NCBI RefSeq assembly: GCF_003259615.1
Contig: NZ_QLLR01000009.1
Location: forward strand, 62,001 to 126,000
From: Pedobacter cryoconitis
GTDB taxonomy: Bacteria > Bacteroidota > Bacteroidia > Sphingobacteriales > Sphingobacteriaceae
Length of the DNA stretch: 64,000 nt
Direction: 5' to 3'
Part shown: positions 1 through 8,266 of the stretch, in pieces
Layout of the letters: each line of letters begins with the position of its first letter
Position numbering within the stretch: position 1 is the first letter of the stretch
The notes under the pieces: generated by a model
What the model was told of the DNA's origin: nothing
Databases searched by the model: none
The model's input: only the letters and a program-made list of their open reading frames with translations
Program-made: the position numbers and the translations under genes

Positions 1-698
1 GCGGCTGCAGTACTTGTGAAGGCGCATTAACAGTGAACGGAAGTAATGTGACCAGAAATGTATCTTATTATATTATCGCACACGCTTCTAAATTTGTAAG
101 ACCTGGTGCAGTCAGGATCGGTTCTAATATTGCAGGCAGCATTCAGAACGTGGCTTTTAAAAATACGGATGGCACTAAAGTTCTGATTGCTTCCAACAGC
201 GGATCTTCAAGCAATACCTTCAAAGTTAAATGGGGTGCACAATCTTTCACTTATACGCTTCCTGCAGGCGCAGTGGCCACCTTTAAATGGTCTGGCGCTT
301 CAACAGGGAATCCAAATACTGCTCCAATTGGTCAGGTGATCAGTCTAAAAGGCTTTAATAACCAGTACGTGAGTGGCGAGAACGGCGTGAAAGCCATGTG
401 GTGTAACAGAGCGGCCCCGGGTGACTGGGAAAAATTCACAATTGTAGATGCCGGTGGTGGTAAAATTGCCCTGATGTCTATGAACAAATATGTTTCTTCC
501 GAAAATGGTGCGGCTTCAGTGACCTGCAGCAGAGCGACCATCAGTGAATGGGAGAAATTCGACTGGGTGGTCAATGCAGATGGGAAAATCTCTTTCCGTG
601 GCAATAATGGCTTGTACCTGTCTTCAGAAAATGGAGCAAACGAAATGACCTGCACCAGGGCAACTATCTCCGGATGGGAGGCCTTTAGTTTGAATTAA
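1..698 (+). CDS. GH30-family glycosidase, C-terminal part, with fascin-like repeats (partial)
   Basis: The reading frame is open to the left edge (first full codon at base 3), so only the C-terminal ~230 residues are visible and the catalytic glutamates lie outside. The first ~90 residues, with [20 protein letters not shown] and a beta-sandwich ending in GAVATFKW, look like the C-terminal beta domain of GH30 glucosylceramidase/beta-1,6-glucanase enzymes. From about base 343 three repeats of ~42 residues follow, each of the form Y-[VL]-S-[GS]-ENG ... C-[NST]-RA ... W-E-x-F, which is the fascin-like beta-trefoil pattern often used for carbohydrate binding. A GH16 gene starts 36 bases downstream on the same strand, which suggests joint action on beta-glucan. 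The GH30 call is from family resemblance of the tail only. Confidence 0.72.
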   Translation, partial: GCSTCEGALTVNGSNVTRNVSYYIIAHASKFVRPGAVRIGSNIAGSIQNVAFKNTDGTKVLIASNSGSSSNTFKVKWGAQSFTYTLPAGAVATFKWSGASTGNPNTAPIGQVISLKGFNNQYVSGENGVKAMWCNRAAPGDWEKFTIVDAGGGKIALMSMNKYVSSENGAASVTCSRATISEWEKFDWVVNADGKISFRGNNGLYLSSENGANEMTCTRATISGWEAFSLN

Positions 699-734
699 TC
701 AAATCCTTAATAACCAAATCTAATCCTATCACCT

Positions 735-1550
735 ATGAAAACAATTAATTTAATGCTGTGCCTGATTGCAGGTGCACAACTGTTAAGCTCTTGTAAAAAA
801 GATGTGAACGCATCCTCAGGAGATTCCGCTGCCAATACTGACGCTCGCGCAGTAAGCTATCAGCTGTTATGGTCTGATGATTTTGATGGAAATTCAGTAA
901 ACCAGGCCAACTGGAGCTTTGAAACTGGCGCTGGCGGCTGGGGAAACAATGAAAAACAATACTACCAACCAGACAATGCGACTGTAACGGGCGGAAACCT
1001 GATTATTACCGCGAAAAAACAAAGTGTTGGCGGTGCGCCTTATACTTCTGCGCGAATGATCACCAGAGGAAAAAAGGAATACACTTACGGCAGGTTTGAG
1101 GCTAGAATCAAGTTGCCCCAGGGACAAGGACAATGGCCTGCATTCTGGATGCTTGGCGCTAATATCGGTAGCGTAGGATGGCCAAAATGTGGAGAGATCG
1201 ACATTATGGAAAATGTAAATACCTCTTCAGAAGTATTAGGCACGATGCACTGGTTTGACCAGGCTTATGCTTTTTATGGCGGCCATACCAACACCAATCC
1301 TCAGGATTACCATGTTTACCGTGTAGACTGGACTCCTACTGCGATTACCTGGTATGTAGATAACGTACAGTTTCATGTCGGTAATATTACCAACAGTATC
1401 AATGGTACTGATGAGTTTCACCGTCCGTTTTTCTTGTTGTTAAACATGGCTGTTGGAGGTAATCTTCCGGGACAAACTATTGATGAGAGCAGATTACCTG
1501 CAAAAATGTATGTAGATTACGTGAAAGTGTACAAAATTGTAGGTTCATAA
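735..1550 (+). CDS. GH16 family beta-glucanase (laminarinase-like) lipoprotein
   Basis: 271 residues. The N-terminus is a lipoprotein signal with the lipobox cysteine at residue 20 (LLSSC), so the enzyme is probably anchored in the outer membrane or periplasm. The GH16 active-site signature GEIDIMENV is at residues 153-161, giving nucleophile E154, D156 and acid/base E159. Flanking GH16 landmarks are FEARIKLPQGQGQWPAFWML before it and DWTPTAITWYVD after it. The EIDIMEN form is the one typical of endo-beta-1,3-glucanases. It sits between the GH30-type gene and an outer-membrane barrel gene on the same strand, so a beta-glucan utilisation role is likely. Exact substrate cannot be settled by reading. 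Confidence 0.92.
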   Translation: MKTINLMLCLIAGAQLLSSCKKDVNASSGDSAANTDARAVSYQLLWSDDFDGNSVNQANWSFETGAGGWGNNEKQYYQPDNATVTGGNLIITAKKQSVGGAPYTSARMITRGKKEYTYGRFEARIKLPQGQGQWPAFWMLGANIGSVGWPKCGEIDIMENVNTSSEVLGTMHWFDQAYAFYGGHTNTNPQDYHVYRVDWTPTAITWYVDNVQFHVGNITNSINGTDEFHRPFFLLLNMAVGGNLPGQTIDESRLPAKMYVDYVKVYKIVGS

Positions 1551-1577
1551 TTTTTGCAGAGGACCTTTAACTTAGCT

Positions 1578-2510
1578 ATGAATACGATGAAATTCTGTTG
1601 GTTTCTTTTCCTGTTAACTATCGCGCTTTCCGCCAGGTCGCAATCCATAGCCGGCTATTCAGCAGGCAGTGATCAAAAAAACAATGTGGAGCTCAATGTT
1701 TATGGCGGTTATAGTACAGCCGATTTTAACTGGTCGATCGCAGGCAATAGTATGGGCCAAAATCCCAATGTGTTATCGGAGGTCAAATGGAAAAATATAA
1801 AGGGTCCGGGTATGGGACTGGATATTCGCGTGAATACCTGGTCCCCTATCTTTTTGAAGGTAAACTATCAGCGTAATTCGATTAAAAGCGGTAAGGTATC
1901 TGATACAGATTATGCGGCAGACAATAGAACCGAACCTGGCTATCAGGCTAATTTAAACAGCAACGAAGGTTTTACCTACACTTATGCTGTAGCAGGTGGT
2001 TATGAATTTAAAATTAACCGCGTTCTTAAACTCAGTCCTTTCGCGGGTTATCTGAAAAATGCACAGCATTTACACCTGAAGGATTTCGACGAAGAAACAG
2101 ATCCTGCCATTAAAGCTTTAAACAGCACTTACCAGGCCAGCTGGACAGGTCCGATGCTCGGTGTAGAAGCCGGTTTCAGACTGAATAACCAGTTCTCACT
2201 AACTGGCATGTTGAATTATAAACAACTTAAATATAAGGCAACAGCCGATTGGAACCTGATTGATGCCTTTGCACATCCGGTAAGTTTCCGGCATACTGCC
2301 AACGGTTATGGTACAGACGGCCTTTTACAACTGAACTTCCGCTTCAATCCCCTCTTATCTGTTTTTGCAAGAGGCAATTACAGTTACTCCAATACGGGTA
2401 AAGGAACTGATGATTTATTTTTAGCAGATGGCAAAACGCTCCAATCTCAATTTAACAGTGCGACCAGACACGAAGCTGGTTTGGCTGCCGGTATTGGTTT
2501 AAGTCTGTAA
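1578..2510 (+). CDS. Exported outer-membrane beta-barrel protein, omptin-fold-like
   Basis: The ATG at 1578 gives a signal peptide (MNTMKFCWFLFLLTIALSARSQS); an in-frame TTG at 1554 only adds eight residues before it and is less likely. The mature protein of ~290 residues is built of alternating amphipathic strands with aromatic ends, as in outer-membrane barrels. The segment LSEVKWKNI (around residue 65) followed by glycine-rich MGLDI resembles the LSELxW element of omptin-fold barrels, but the catalytic Asp/His set was not identified, so it may be a non-enzymatic relative. It starts 28 bases after the GH16 stop and probably belongs to the same unit. Function unknown. Confidence 0.65.
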   Translation: MNTMKFCWFLFLLTIALSARSQSIAGYSAGSDQKNNVELNVYGGYSTADFNWSIAGNSMGQNPNVLSEVKWKNIKGPGMGLDIRVNTWSPIFLKVNYQRNSIKSGKVSDTDYAADNRTEPGYQANLNSNEGFTYTYAVAGGYEFKINRVLKLSPFAGYLKNAQHLHLKDFDEETDPAIKALNSTYQASWTGPMLGVEAGFRLNNQFSLTGMLNYKQLKYKATADWNLIDAFAHPVSFRHTANGYGTDGLLQLNFRFNPLLSVFARGNYSYSNTGKGTDDLFLADGKTLQSQFNSATRHEAGLAAGIGLSL

Positions 2511-2562
2511 TCGGCGTATATTCTGTAAATTGACGTATATTTCGCTAATTTAACAGACAGCC

Positions 2563-3177
2563 ATGACCCCATCTTCCTTGAAGCACCTTTATGGAAACAT
2601 AGATATTTATCTTTTTGATCAGTTACTGAAAGGCAATTATGACAGTTGCAGGAAAATAATAGATGTAGGCTGTGGCGGCGGACGTAACCTGGTCTACTTC
2701 TTGAACAATGGCTTTGAAGTTTACGGAATAGACCCCAATCCTGCTGCTGTAAATACCGTTAAAGCTTTATCAGAAAGCCTTGCGCCAGCTAATCCATTAA
2801 TCAATTTCAGGGTTTCCAGTGCTGAGGATATGCCTTTTGACGAAGAATCTTTCGACCTTTTGATCTGTAGTGCCGTCCTTCATTTCGCTGAAAATGAAAT
2901 ACATTTTAAGCAGATGCTGCTGGCCATGTGGAAAGTCATTAAACCGGGTGGTTTCTTTTTTGCCAGGCTGGCTTCTGACATCGGGATAGAAGAGCTGGTC
3001 AGTCCTTTAGGGAATAGCAGGTATTTGTTACCCGATGGTTCAGCACGTTTTCTGGTGAGTGAGCAAACCTTATTAAATTACACCAAAGAGCTTAATGGCT
3101 ATTTATATGAGCCCATCAAAACTACCAATGTTCAAAGTCTGCGCTGCATGACCACCTGGTGTTTGCAAAAATTATAA
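2563..3177 (+). CDS. Class I SAM-dependent methyltransferase
   Basis: 204 residues. Motif I (KIIDVGCGGGRN) starts near residue 31 with the SAM-binding glycine loop, motif II acidic residue is in VYGIDPNP, and the later FDLLICSAVLHF and IKPGGFFFARL segments match motifs IV and VI of Rossmann-fold Methyltransf_11/25 proteins. No membrane segment or signal peptide, so cytoplasmic. The substrate cannot be told. A short AT-rich gap separates it from the barrel gene, so it may have its own promoter. A strong hairpin terminator follows directly. Confidence 0.85.
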   Translation: MTPSSLKHLYGNIDIYLFDQLLKGNYDSCRKIIDVGCGGGRNLVYFLNNGFEVYGIDPNPAAVNTVKALSESLAPANPLINFRVSSAEDMPFDEESFDLLICSAVLHFAENEIHFKQMLLAMWKVIKPGGFFFARLASDIGIEELVSPLGNSRYLLPDGSARFLVSEQTLLNYTKELNGYLYEPIKTTNVQSLRCMTTWCLQKL

Positions 3178-3182
3178 AACAA

Positions 3183-3212
3183 AAAGCCCCGTTGCTTTCG
3201 CAACAGGGCTTT
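3183..3212. terminator. Bidirectional hairpin terminator
   Basis: Stem AAAGCCC-C-GTTGC / GCAAC-A-GGGCTTT with a TTTC loop; only one internal mismatch. A-rich on the left and T-rich on the right, so it can serve both the methyltransferase gene and the converging barrel gene. Confidence 0.85.
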
Positions 3213-3229
3213 CTATCATAGGGTTTAAT

Positions 3230-3814
3230 CTATCTTACATCACCTTTAACTTTGTTTGCTGTGCGCTGACCTGGCAGATAAATCTGGAAGCCAAAAGACA
3301 AACCAAGGTTATTCTGGTAACCTGTATTTCCAAAACCTGCAGTTGCATTATACTTTAATAAAGTTTCTAAACCAATGTTAGGGGTAATAAAGTAAGCAAA
3401 ACCAGGACCGAAACTGAATGCTAAACCATTTGTATTCGCACCACCTTTACTTGTGTTTGTACCACCAAAACCAACTGTAGCTTCTCCGAAGAAACGACCA
3501 TGTTTAAGTACTTCAGTATCCGCACCAGTATAATAACGGCCTAAACCACCAAAACCGTAGTTAGTTGTAGTCGGACCATCCTTAACCGTCTTTAATCCTA
3601 AATTCACATAACCACCTAAGGCTACATTATCCTGAATAAACCAGGCAGCTTTTGGAGTAAGATCCAGGCTGAAGTTTTTAGAACCATTCAGATCTAAACC
3701 TAAATTGGCCAGATTACCACCCACCATTACGTTACCTTTTTGGATTTGTGCATTTGCTGACAAGCCAACTCCTAAGATCGCAGCAGTTAGCAGGCATAAA
3801 GTAAATTTTTTCAT
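3230..3814 (-). CDS. Small outer-membrane beta-barrel protein
   Basis: 194 residues with a clear Sec signal peptide (MKKFTLCLLTAAILGVGLSANA). The rest is glycine and aromatic-rich alternating strand sequence such as VALGGYVNLGLKTV and GRFFGEATVGFGG, ending in a terminal strand GLSFGFQIYLPG, as in 8-stranded OmpA/OmpW-like barrels of Bacteroidota. No enzymatic motif. Single gene, closed by the shared terminator on its 3' side. Specific function unknown. Confidence 0.75.
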   Translation of the reverse strand: MKKFTLCLLTAAILGVGLSANAQIQKGNVMVGGNLANLGLDLNGSKNFSLDLTPKAAWFIQDNVALGGYVNLGLKTVKDGPTTTNYGFGGLGRYYTGADTEVLKHGRFFGEATVGFGGTNTSKGGANTNGLAFSFGPGFAYFITPNIGLETLLKYNATAGFGNTGYQNNLGLSFGFQIYLPGQRTANKVKGDVR

Positions 3815-4108
3815 AAGACATTTGTTTTAAACTGTTAAAATTAATCAGGCTAATCTTGCCTGAATACCCTAAAAACCCAATGATTAGCGAAATGTTTTAT
3901 TTTTTTTATTTTTTTTAACATTTGTTTATAAAGCTGTTATATAGCCTGATGCAATGATCTCGCACAGATTTGAGGTTTTATATTTTATAGCATTTTGACA
4001 GTAAAAAAAGTGAACAAACTGTTAAATTGGTGGAGAAAATTATTTCTAATTAGTGTAATATATATTTATAAATTCTTACCTTAATACTGACTACTAACAA
4101 CTTACTCT
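3815..4108. other. Divergent intergenic region, AT-rich
   Basis: 294 bases between divergent genes. It holds a run of T residues (about 3896-3916) flanked by the inverted repeat AAATGTT (3890-3896) / AACATTT (3917-3923), and a 6-bp dyad TCAGGC/GCCTGA at 3845-3863. Promoters for both genes must lie here, but no convincing TTTG-N19-TAnnTTTG pair was found. No RNA gene seen. Confidence 0.5.
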
Positions 4109-4474
4109 ATGAAATTTTTCAAGCTTTCTCTAGCTGCCAAGGGCAAAACGGGAAAAATTGTTGCTGTAACTTACAGTCTGAAAAAGTCTTCCAACGTAAC
4201 TTTTCTTGAAAATGGTTTCAGTATTGGCTATACCAATATTGACCTGTCGCACGACCAGGACAGTAGCCCTGATAATTTTTCTACCAAAGGCTCCCAGCAC
4301 TATTTATGTCTGCTGGAAGAAGGCGGCCTGCAAGTTACTTTATACGCAGGCGGCCTCTCTGGTGATTTTTGGGCTTTAGATATTCAGGCAGATGGTGTAC
4401 CGCTGACCAGCAATACAATTAGGGTGTACACAGATACAAGAGGAAACCTGGATTATAACAAACTTACTAAATAA
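4109..4474 (+). CDS. Protein of unknown function, first gene of the subtilisin unit
   Basis: 121 residues, no signal peptide, no membrane segment. It is a mixed beta-type sequence with several strands (KIVAVTYSLKKS, VTFLENGFSIGYTNIDLS, LQVTLYAGGLSGDFWALDI). I do not recognise the family. Its stop is 4 bases before the next start, so it is co-transcribed with the outer-membrane-type protein, and the same-strand run continues through a small membrane protein to a subtilisin-like protease. The start ATG at 4109 follows a typical AT-rich Bacteroidota leader. Confidence 0.65.
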   Translation: MKFFKLSLAAKGKTGKIVAVTYSLKKSSNVTFLENGFSIGYTNIDLSHDQDSSPDNFSTKGSQHYLCLLEEGGLQVTLYAGGLSGDFWALDIQADGVPLTSNTIRVYTDTRGNLDYNKLTK

Positions 4475-4478
4475 CGCT

Positions 4479-5555
4479 ATGAAAACGCTATATCTGCTGC
4501 TGCTGTTCAGTATAGTCCTGTCTGTGAGGGCTGGTGCACAAATTATTGCTGAAGATTCAAGAGGAGAATCCTCTATCCTCACTAAGAACGCTAATGTTTC
4601 CTTTAACCTGAATGAAGCAGCCTTATCTGCGTCGTGGAATAATTTCAGGAAACTGGCTATAGAAAAACCTTCACAAATTGTATGGGGCTTATCTGCCAGC
4701 GGAAACAACAGAGAGGGAATAGCTGATCTTTTTAATGGCGGCAAACTAACCCCGCAGTCTAAAGTGGGTGTTTTTATTGGGTTAAGAAAAAGCTATCAGA
4801 CTACCGTGCTGGAATTATTAAAAAGGATTAAAGAGATTCAAGACGCAAATCCTGATAAAAATGAAAAGGCTCAAAATGCGGTGAGGTTATTAAATCAGCA
4901 AATTGAAGAGAACCGCAGTACCAGGCATACACAATCTTTAACAACTTATATTAATGCAGGTTTAAACGCAGATAATTTCAGGCTTTATAAACCAGAGGAT
5001 GCCCCTTCCCTGTCCCAGCGCTTTGAAAAAGTCAATTTCAGAGGCGGTTTTGCAGATATAGGCTTAAATTATGAATATGCACCAAGCTGGGTATTCGGTA
5101 TTGCATTAGGCTATGAACGCTATAATAACCTTGATTCCTTAGCGCTGACCAGTTATACCCTGAAAAACACTACTACAATGAATAATTCAGAATTAACTAC
5201 TGAAGCTAAGCTCAGCGCCTATCAAGGCAGTTATATGGCTTATAACCGGGTAAATATCAAAACTGATGCGCTGTATTATGGCCGGGTAAGTGACGATTAC
5301 CGCCTGGTCTGGAATACCTTGTACACCCGGATCATTCTTCCACTGCAGGAAAAAGAGATTAATAAGGTCTTTCAGGCTGGTACAGCAATTAATTTCTATA
5401 AAAGTGAAGGCAAATTTGCAGGCGGCCTTTACTTGCAGTCGAATGATGTTTTTAACAGTCTGCATAGTACTGACCAGTTTCACGAGCGGCTCTCTTTTGG
5501 TATTGTCGCTAAATATTCATTCAGTTCAATTATGTCCAGAGATTTCGCAAAATAG
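4479..5555 (+). CDS. Exported protein of unknown function with coiled-coil segment and barrel-like C-terminal half
   Basis: 358 residues. A Sec signal peptide (MKTLYLLLLFSIVLSVRAGA) precedes an N-terminal region with a helical, charged stretch around residues 110-155 (LLKRIKEIQDANPDKNEKAQ and following) that could form a coiled coil. From about residue 160 the sequence is alternating strand-like with aromatic girdles (FADIGLNYEYAPSWVFGIAL, FAGGLYLQSNDVF), ending FGIVAKYSFSSI, which suggests an outer-membrane barrel. Family not recognised. Position between an unknown cytosolic-looking protein and a small membrane protein implies a shared role. Confidence 0.65.
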   Translation: MKTLYLLLLFSIVLSVRAGAQIIAEDSRGESSILTKNANVSFNLNEAALSASWNNFRKLAIEKPSQIVWGLSASGNNREGIADLFNGGKLTPQSKVGVFIGLRKSYQTTVLELLKRIKEIQDANPDKNEKAQNAVRLLNQQIEENRSTRHTQSLTTYINAGLNADNFRLYKPEDAPSLSQRFEKVNFRGGFADIGLNYEYAPSWVFGIALGYERYNNLDSLALTSYTLKNTTTMNNSELTTEAKLSAYQGSYMAYNRVNIKTDALYYGRVSDDYRLVWNTLYTRIILPLQEKEINKVFQAGTAINFYKSEGKFAGGLYLQSNDVFNSLHSTDQFHERLSFGIVAKYSFSSIMSRDFAK

Positions 5556-5586
5556 AAACCTCCTGTTTTATTTAATCCTTACCGTT

Positions 5587-5958
5587 ATGCAAGAGCTACA
5601 TTCTACAGGTATTCCCGGAGACTTTTTTACCACAGCCAGTCTGAGCACTTTGGCAGGTGCTACTGGTGCAGTTTATATTATTTGCAGTACGGTTCAGAAA
5701 GTCTTCAACTTTAACCCGAAGTGGCTTGCTTTGCTGGTTTCTGTTCTGATCTCCTTTGCTGCTGCCCTGCTCACACAGTCTGCCGGAAATGAGATCTCCA
5801 GATATTTTATTGCTTTGCTAAATGGTTTTCTGATTTATGCTACTGCAACAGGTACAAACCAGGTATTGGGCTCAAAACCTAGTGCTGATACTGAGGCTAC
5901 CATAGGGTTCAGACAGACCATCAAAACGAAAAGACGCTTCAACACCACCTGGTGGTAA
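5587..5958 (+). CDS. Small membrane protein of unknown function
   Basis: 123 residues from the ATG at 5587. The frame is open further upstream but that part overlaps the previous gene and does not read like protein. Three hydrophobic stretches are visible: about residues 17-37 (LSTLAGATGAVYIICSTV), 44-62 (WLALLVSVLISFAAALLTQ) and 73-90 (FIALLNGFLIYATATG), followed by a short basic tail. Size and layout are holin-like, but no family assignment is possible. It lies 31 bases after the barrel-like gene and 36 bases before the protease gene. Confidence 0.65.
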   Translation: MQELHSTGIPGDFFTTASLSTLAGATGAVYIICSTVQKVFNFNPKWLALLVSVLISFAAALLTQSAGNEISRYFIALLNGFLIYATATGTNQVLGSKPSADTEATIGFRQTIKTKRRFNTTWW

Positions 5959-5994
5959 ATTTACTCCCTCACCTAATTTTAAATCCTCGTCCTT

Positions 5995-7506
5995 ATGAAA
6001 AAGAACAATTTTGCTTCGAAAAACTACATTTTGCTCCCCGTCTTCCGTACCAATATTACCCAGCAAGATAGCCCTAATGTAGCCAGGTTCCTGACCATGC
6101 TGAGTAATTCTGTTGAACATTCTTCTACAGTGAGTCTGGCCAGCAGGAATATGCACCAAAAATCAAGCGATGACATTCCTGTTGTCGTATTGGATTCTAT
6201 TGAAACCCAGGGCGCAAAACTCATCAGAATCAATGCAGATGAGCTGGCTAATTTCCGTTTCTCCTATCCCGGATTGAGGATTATTGAGGAGAAATTTTAT
6301 GATCCTGCGGTTTGTTCACCAAAAAAAATACTGATCCAGCTGGATCAGGTAGAAATAAAAACTGCAGTCACTGTAACGGTTAAAGACCCCAATGGCAAAG
6401 GGATTTCAAATACGACAGTGGTTCTTTTTACAGATTTTGCAGCCAGTAAAGGAGCTTCCGGTGTTACTAACGCACAGGGAACTATTGCGCTGAATCTCGA
6501 TAAGAGTATTGCCGAGCGCATTTATGTTTATGCAGACCACAGCTATTGGGGCTATTTTAAGAAAGACGTACAGCTGGGGGCCACCCTCGATATTCAGCTC
6601 ACCCCCATCAAGCTTGATTTTAAAGATAGCTTAAGATATTTTTATGATACTGCTAAATTGCCCAGGCTTACCCGGAAAGTCCGCGTTGGAATTATCGACA
6701 CTGGCGTTGGCCCTCACCGTGACCTGAAAGTTGCAGGGGGTAAAAACCTGGTGAGAGGTGAAAAAGAAACTGATTATCAAGATAATGGAGAAGGCCATGG
6801 TACGCATGTTGGCGGGATCATCGGGGCTTATGGTGATTTGAATGGTGTTGCTGCCGGTGTGGAAATTATGAGCTACCGCGTTTTCCCAAAAGGAAGTGGT
6901 GCTTCGAATTTTGACATTATGAAAGCGATCAATGAGGCCATCACAGACCAATGTGACCTGATCAATATGAGCCTTGGAGAATCTCAGGTCGATGAAGGAA
7001 TTGCAAGCTACATCAAGGAAGCCTATAATGCCGGAATTGTTTGTTTTGCTGCCAATGGCAATGACAACAGGAGTCCGGTGAGCTTCCCTGCAAATGATAG
7101 TCTTTCCATTGCTGTGTCGGCTATGGGCAGGCTGAATACTTTTCCGCCCGACAGTGTAGAAACCGGATCAATACAAGAACCCTACGGCACAGATACCGCT
7201 AACTTTATAGCTGATTTTTCTAATATTGGCCTGGAAACCGATTTGACTGCACCTGGGGTCGGGATTATCTCTACTTATCCCAATAACCTTTATGCAGTGA
7301 TGGATGGAACCAGTATGGCCTGTCCCGCAGCAACAGGTATGGCGGCGAGGATACTGGCCGGTAACCCTGATTTGCTTAATTTACCGAGAAATCAGACCAG
7401 GGCAGATGAAATGGTGAAATACCTTTCCATCAATATCAAAGCACTGGGATTCGGAAATTTGTACGAAGGCAAAGGAATGTTGCAGCAGCCAGATGCTGCA
7501 AAATAA
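5995..7506 (+). CDS. S8 family subtilisin-like serine protease with N-terminal beta domain
   Basis: 503 residues with a complete catalytic set: D235 in VGIIDTG, H268 in GEGHGTHVGG, oxyanion N354 in AANGND and S440 in DGTSMACPAATG. Residues 1-115 look like a propeptide-type region and residues ~118-200 like an Ig-like or carboxypeptidase-regulatory-type beta domain (VTVTVKDPNGKGISNTTVVL). There is no recognisable signal peptide, unusual for a family mostly secreted, so it may act inside the cell or leave by another route. It is the last gene of a four-gene same-strand unit with an unknown protein, a barrel-like protein and a small membrane protein, and is followed by a strong terminator. Target unknown. 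Confidence 0.9.
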   Translation: MKKNNFASKNYILLPVFRTNITQQDSPNVARFLTMLSNSVEHSSTVSLASRNMHQKSSDDIPVVVLDSIETQGAKLIRINADELANFRFSYPGLRIIEEKFYDPAVCSPKKILIQLDQVEIKTAVTVTVKDPNGKGISNTTVVLFTDFAASKGASGVTNAQGTIALNLDKSIAERIYVYADHSYWGYFKKDVQLGATLDIQLTPIKLDFKDSLRYFYDTAKLPRLTRKVRVGIIDTGVGPHRDLKVAGGKNLVRGEKETDYQDNGEGHGTHVGGIIGAYGDLNGVAAGVEIMSYRVFPKGSGASNFDIMKAINEAITDQCDLINMSLGESQVDEGIASYIKEAYNAGIVCFAANGNDNRSPVSFPANDSLSIAVSAMGRLNTFPPDSVETGSIQEPYGTDTANFIADFSNIGLETDLTAPGVGIISTYPNNLYAVMDGTSMACPAATGMAARILAGNPDLLNLPRNQTRADEMVKYLSINIKALGFGNLYEGKGMLQQPDAAK

Positions 7507-7508
7507 GT

Positions 7509-7546
7509 AAAGAGGGACCATTGTTTAAATATGATGGTTCCTCTTT
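7509..7546. terminator. Bidirectional hairpin terminator overlapping a stop codon
   Basis: 13-bp stem AAAGAGGGACCAT / ATGGTTCCTCTTT with one G-T pair and a 12-base loop. It follows the protease stop, and its right arm overlaps the stop codon of the small minus-strand gene at 7545, so it can serve both directions. Confidence 0.8.
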
Positions 7547-7781
7547 AAAAAGAAAACTCGTCCGTTCTTCTGATAAAATCTCCCAGCTCCGGGGCTAGTT
7601 CTTGGATCAGCAACGTTGTTCCGCTCCAGATTAAATTATCTTCCATTTTTTCTTTCAGTAAACACCCTACTAATCTACCGTTGGTAAACACCTGGTAGAG
7701 TGGTACAACTGCCGTTGCATTGTTAATCGTTAATGTCAACCTTTTTTCATTAACGTCTGCGATATAGGTGTATTTTTGCAT
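7545..7781 (-). CDS. Small protein of unknown function
   Basis: 78 residues, no signal peptide or membrane segment; strand-rich N-terminal half (YTYIADVNEKRLTLTINNA) and acidic C-terminus. Not recognised. It converges on the protease gene and shares its terminator. A perfect dyad TGATACT-AA-AGTATCA (7781-7796) touches its start codon, a plausible operator or leader hairpin. Reality of the gene rests on its size, normal composition and terminator. Confidence 0.55.
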   Translation of the reverse strand: MQKYTYIADVNEKRLTLTINNATAVVPLYQVFTNGRLVGCLLKEKMEDNLIWSGTTLLIQELAPELGDFIRRTDEFSF

Positions 7782-7796
7782 GATACTAAAGTATCA
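7781..7796. promoter_or_regulatory. Palindrome at the start codon of the 78-residue gene
   Basis: Perfect inverted repeat TGATACT / AGTATCA separated by AA, directly at the translation start. Could be an operator or a small hairpin; no regulator can be named. Confidence 0.35.
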
Positions 7797-7913
7797 GTTG
7801 CCAGTCATCCCATCAATAGGTGTAAATTACGGTTTTGCGGTACGTATAAATACTTATAGGGAGCGAAAAATACCTGAACGTCCAATGATCACATAAAAAT
7901 TTCAGTGTATTAT

Positions 7914-7933
7914 TTAATCAATATTTTGATTAA
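7914..7933. promoter_or_regulatory. 8-bp inverted repeat upstream of the 79-residue gene
   Basis: TTAATCAA-TATT-TTGATTAA, perfect dyad, 27 bases before the ATG at 7960. Its right arm contains a TTTTG that could be part of a -33 element. Operator role is a guess in an AT-rich region. Confidence 0.3.
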
Positions 7934-7959
7934 CTTTATGTAAATGTTATGTCTCAAAA

Positions 7960-8199
7960 ATGAACTTCATTATAAAATATCAGGGAATTAAAGAGCCAAA
8001 CCTGGAAAAGGTAAACTCTATTCTGGAAATTCACCATGTCCAGATCGTGGATAATAGCCTGTGGCCTGAAACTGCCCTGGTCAATATGGAAGAGTCTGCG
8101 CTGGGGAGTTTGCAGCAGGCGCTGAATGAGTGGGATATTTATCCCGAAGAGGAATATCATGTGCCTTCTCCCAGAAAAAAAATCAGAAAATCACATTAA
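7960..8199 (+). CDS. Small cytosolic protein of unknown function
   Basis: 79 residues with a helix-strand pattern (MNFIIKYQGIKEPNLEKVNS at the start) and a basic tail PRKKIRKSH. No known motif. It sits alone on the plus strand between two unrelated genes, with a dyad in its leader. The coding look (regular codon use, tidy start and stop) supports it as real, but there is no functional clue. Confidence 0.55.
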   Translation: MNFIIKYQGIKEPNLEKVNSILEIHHVQIVDNSLWPETALVNMEESALGSLQQALNEWDIYPEEEYHVPSPRKKIRKSH

Positions 8200-8266
8200 A
8201 ATTTCCCCCCATAATTAACAGTATAGTTATTTAATTATATATATTTAAGTATCTATCCTCTCCATT

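Noticed and set aside
1554-1577. TTG start for the outer-membrane barrel gene
   Set aside because: The ATG at 1578 gives a normal signal peptide; the extra residues would spoil its N-region.
5290-5586. Upstream extension of the small membrane protein
   Set aside because: It overlaps the previous gene in another frame and does not read like protein.
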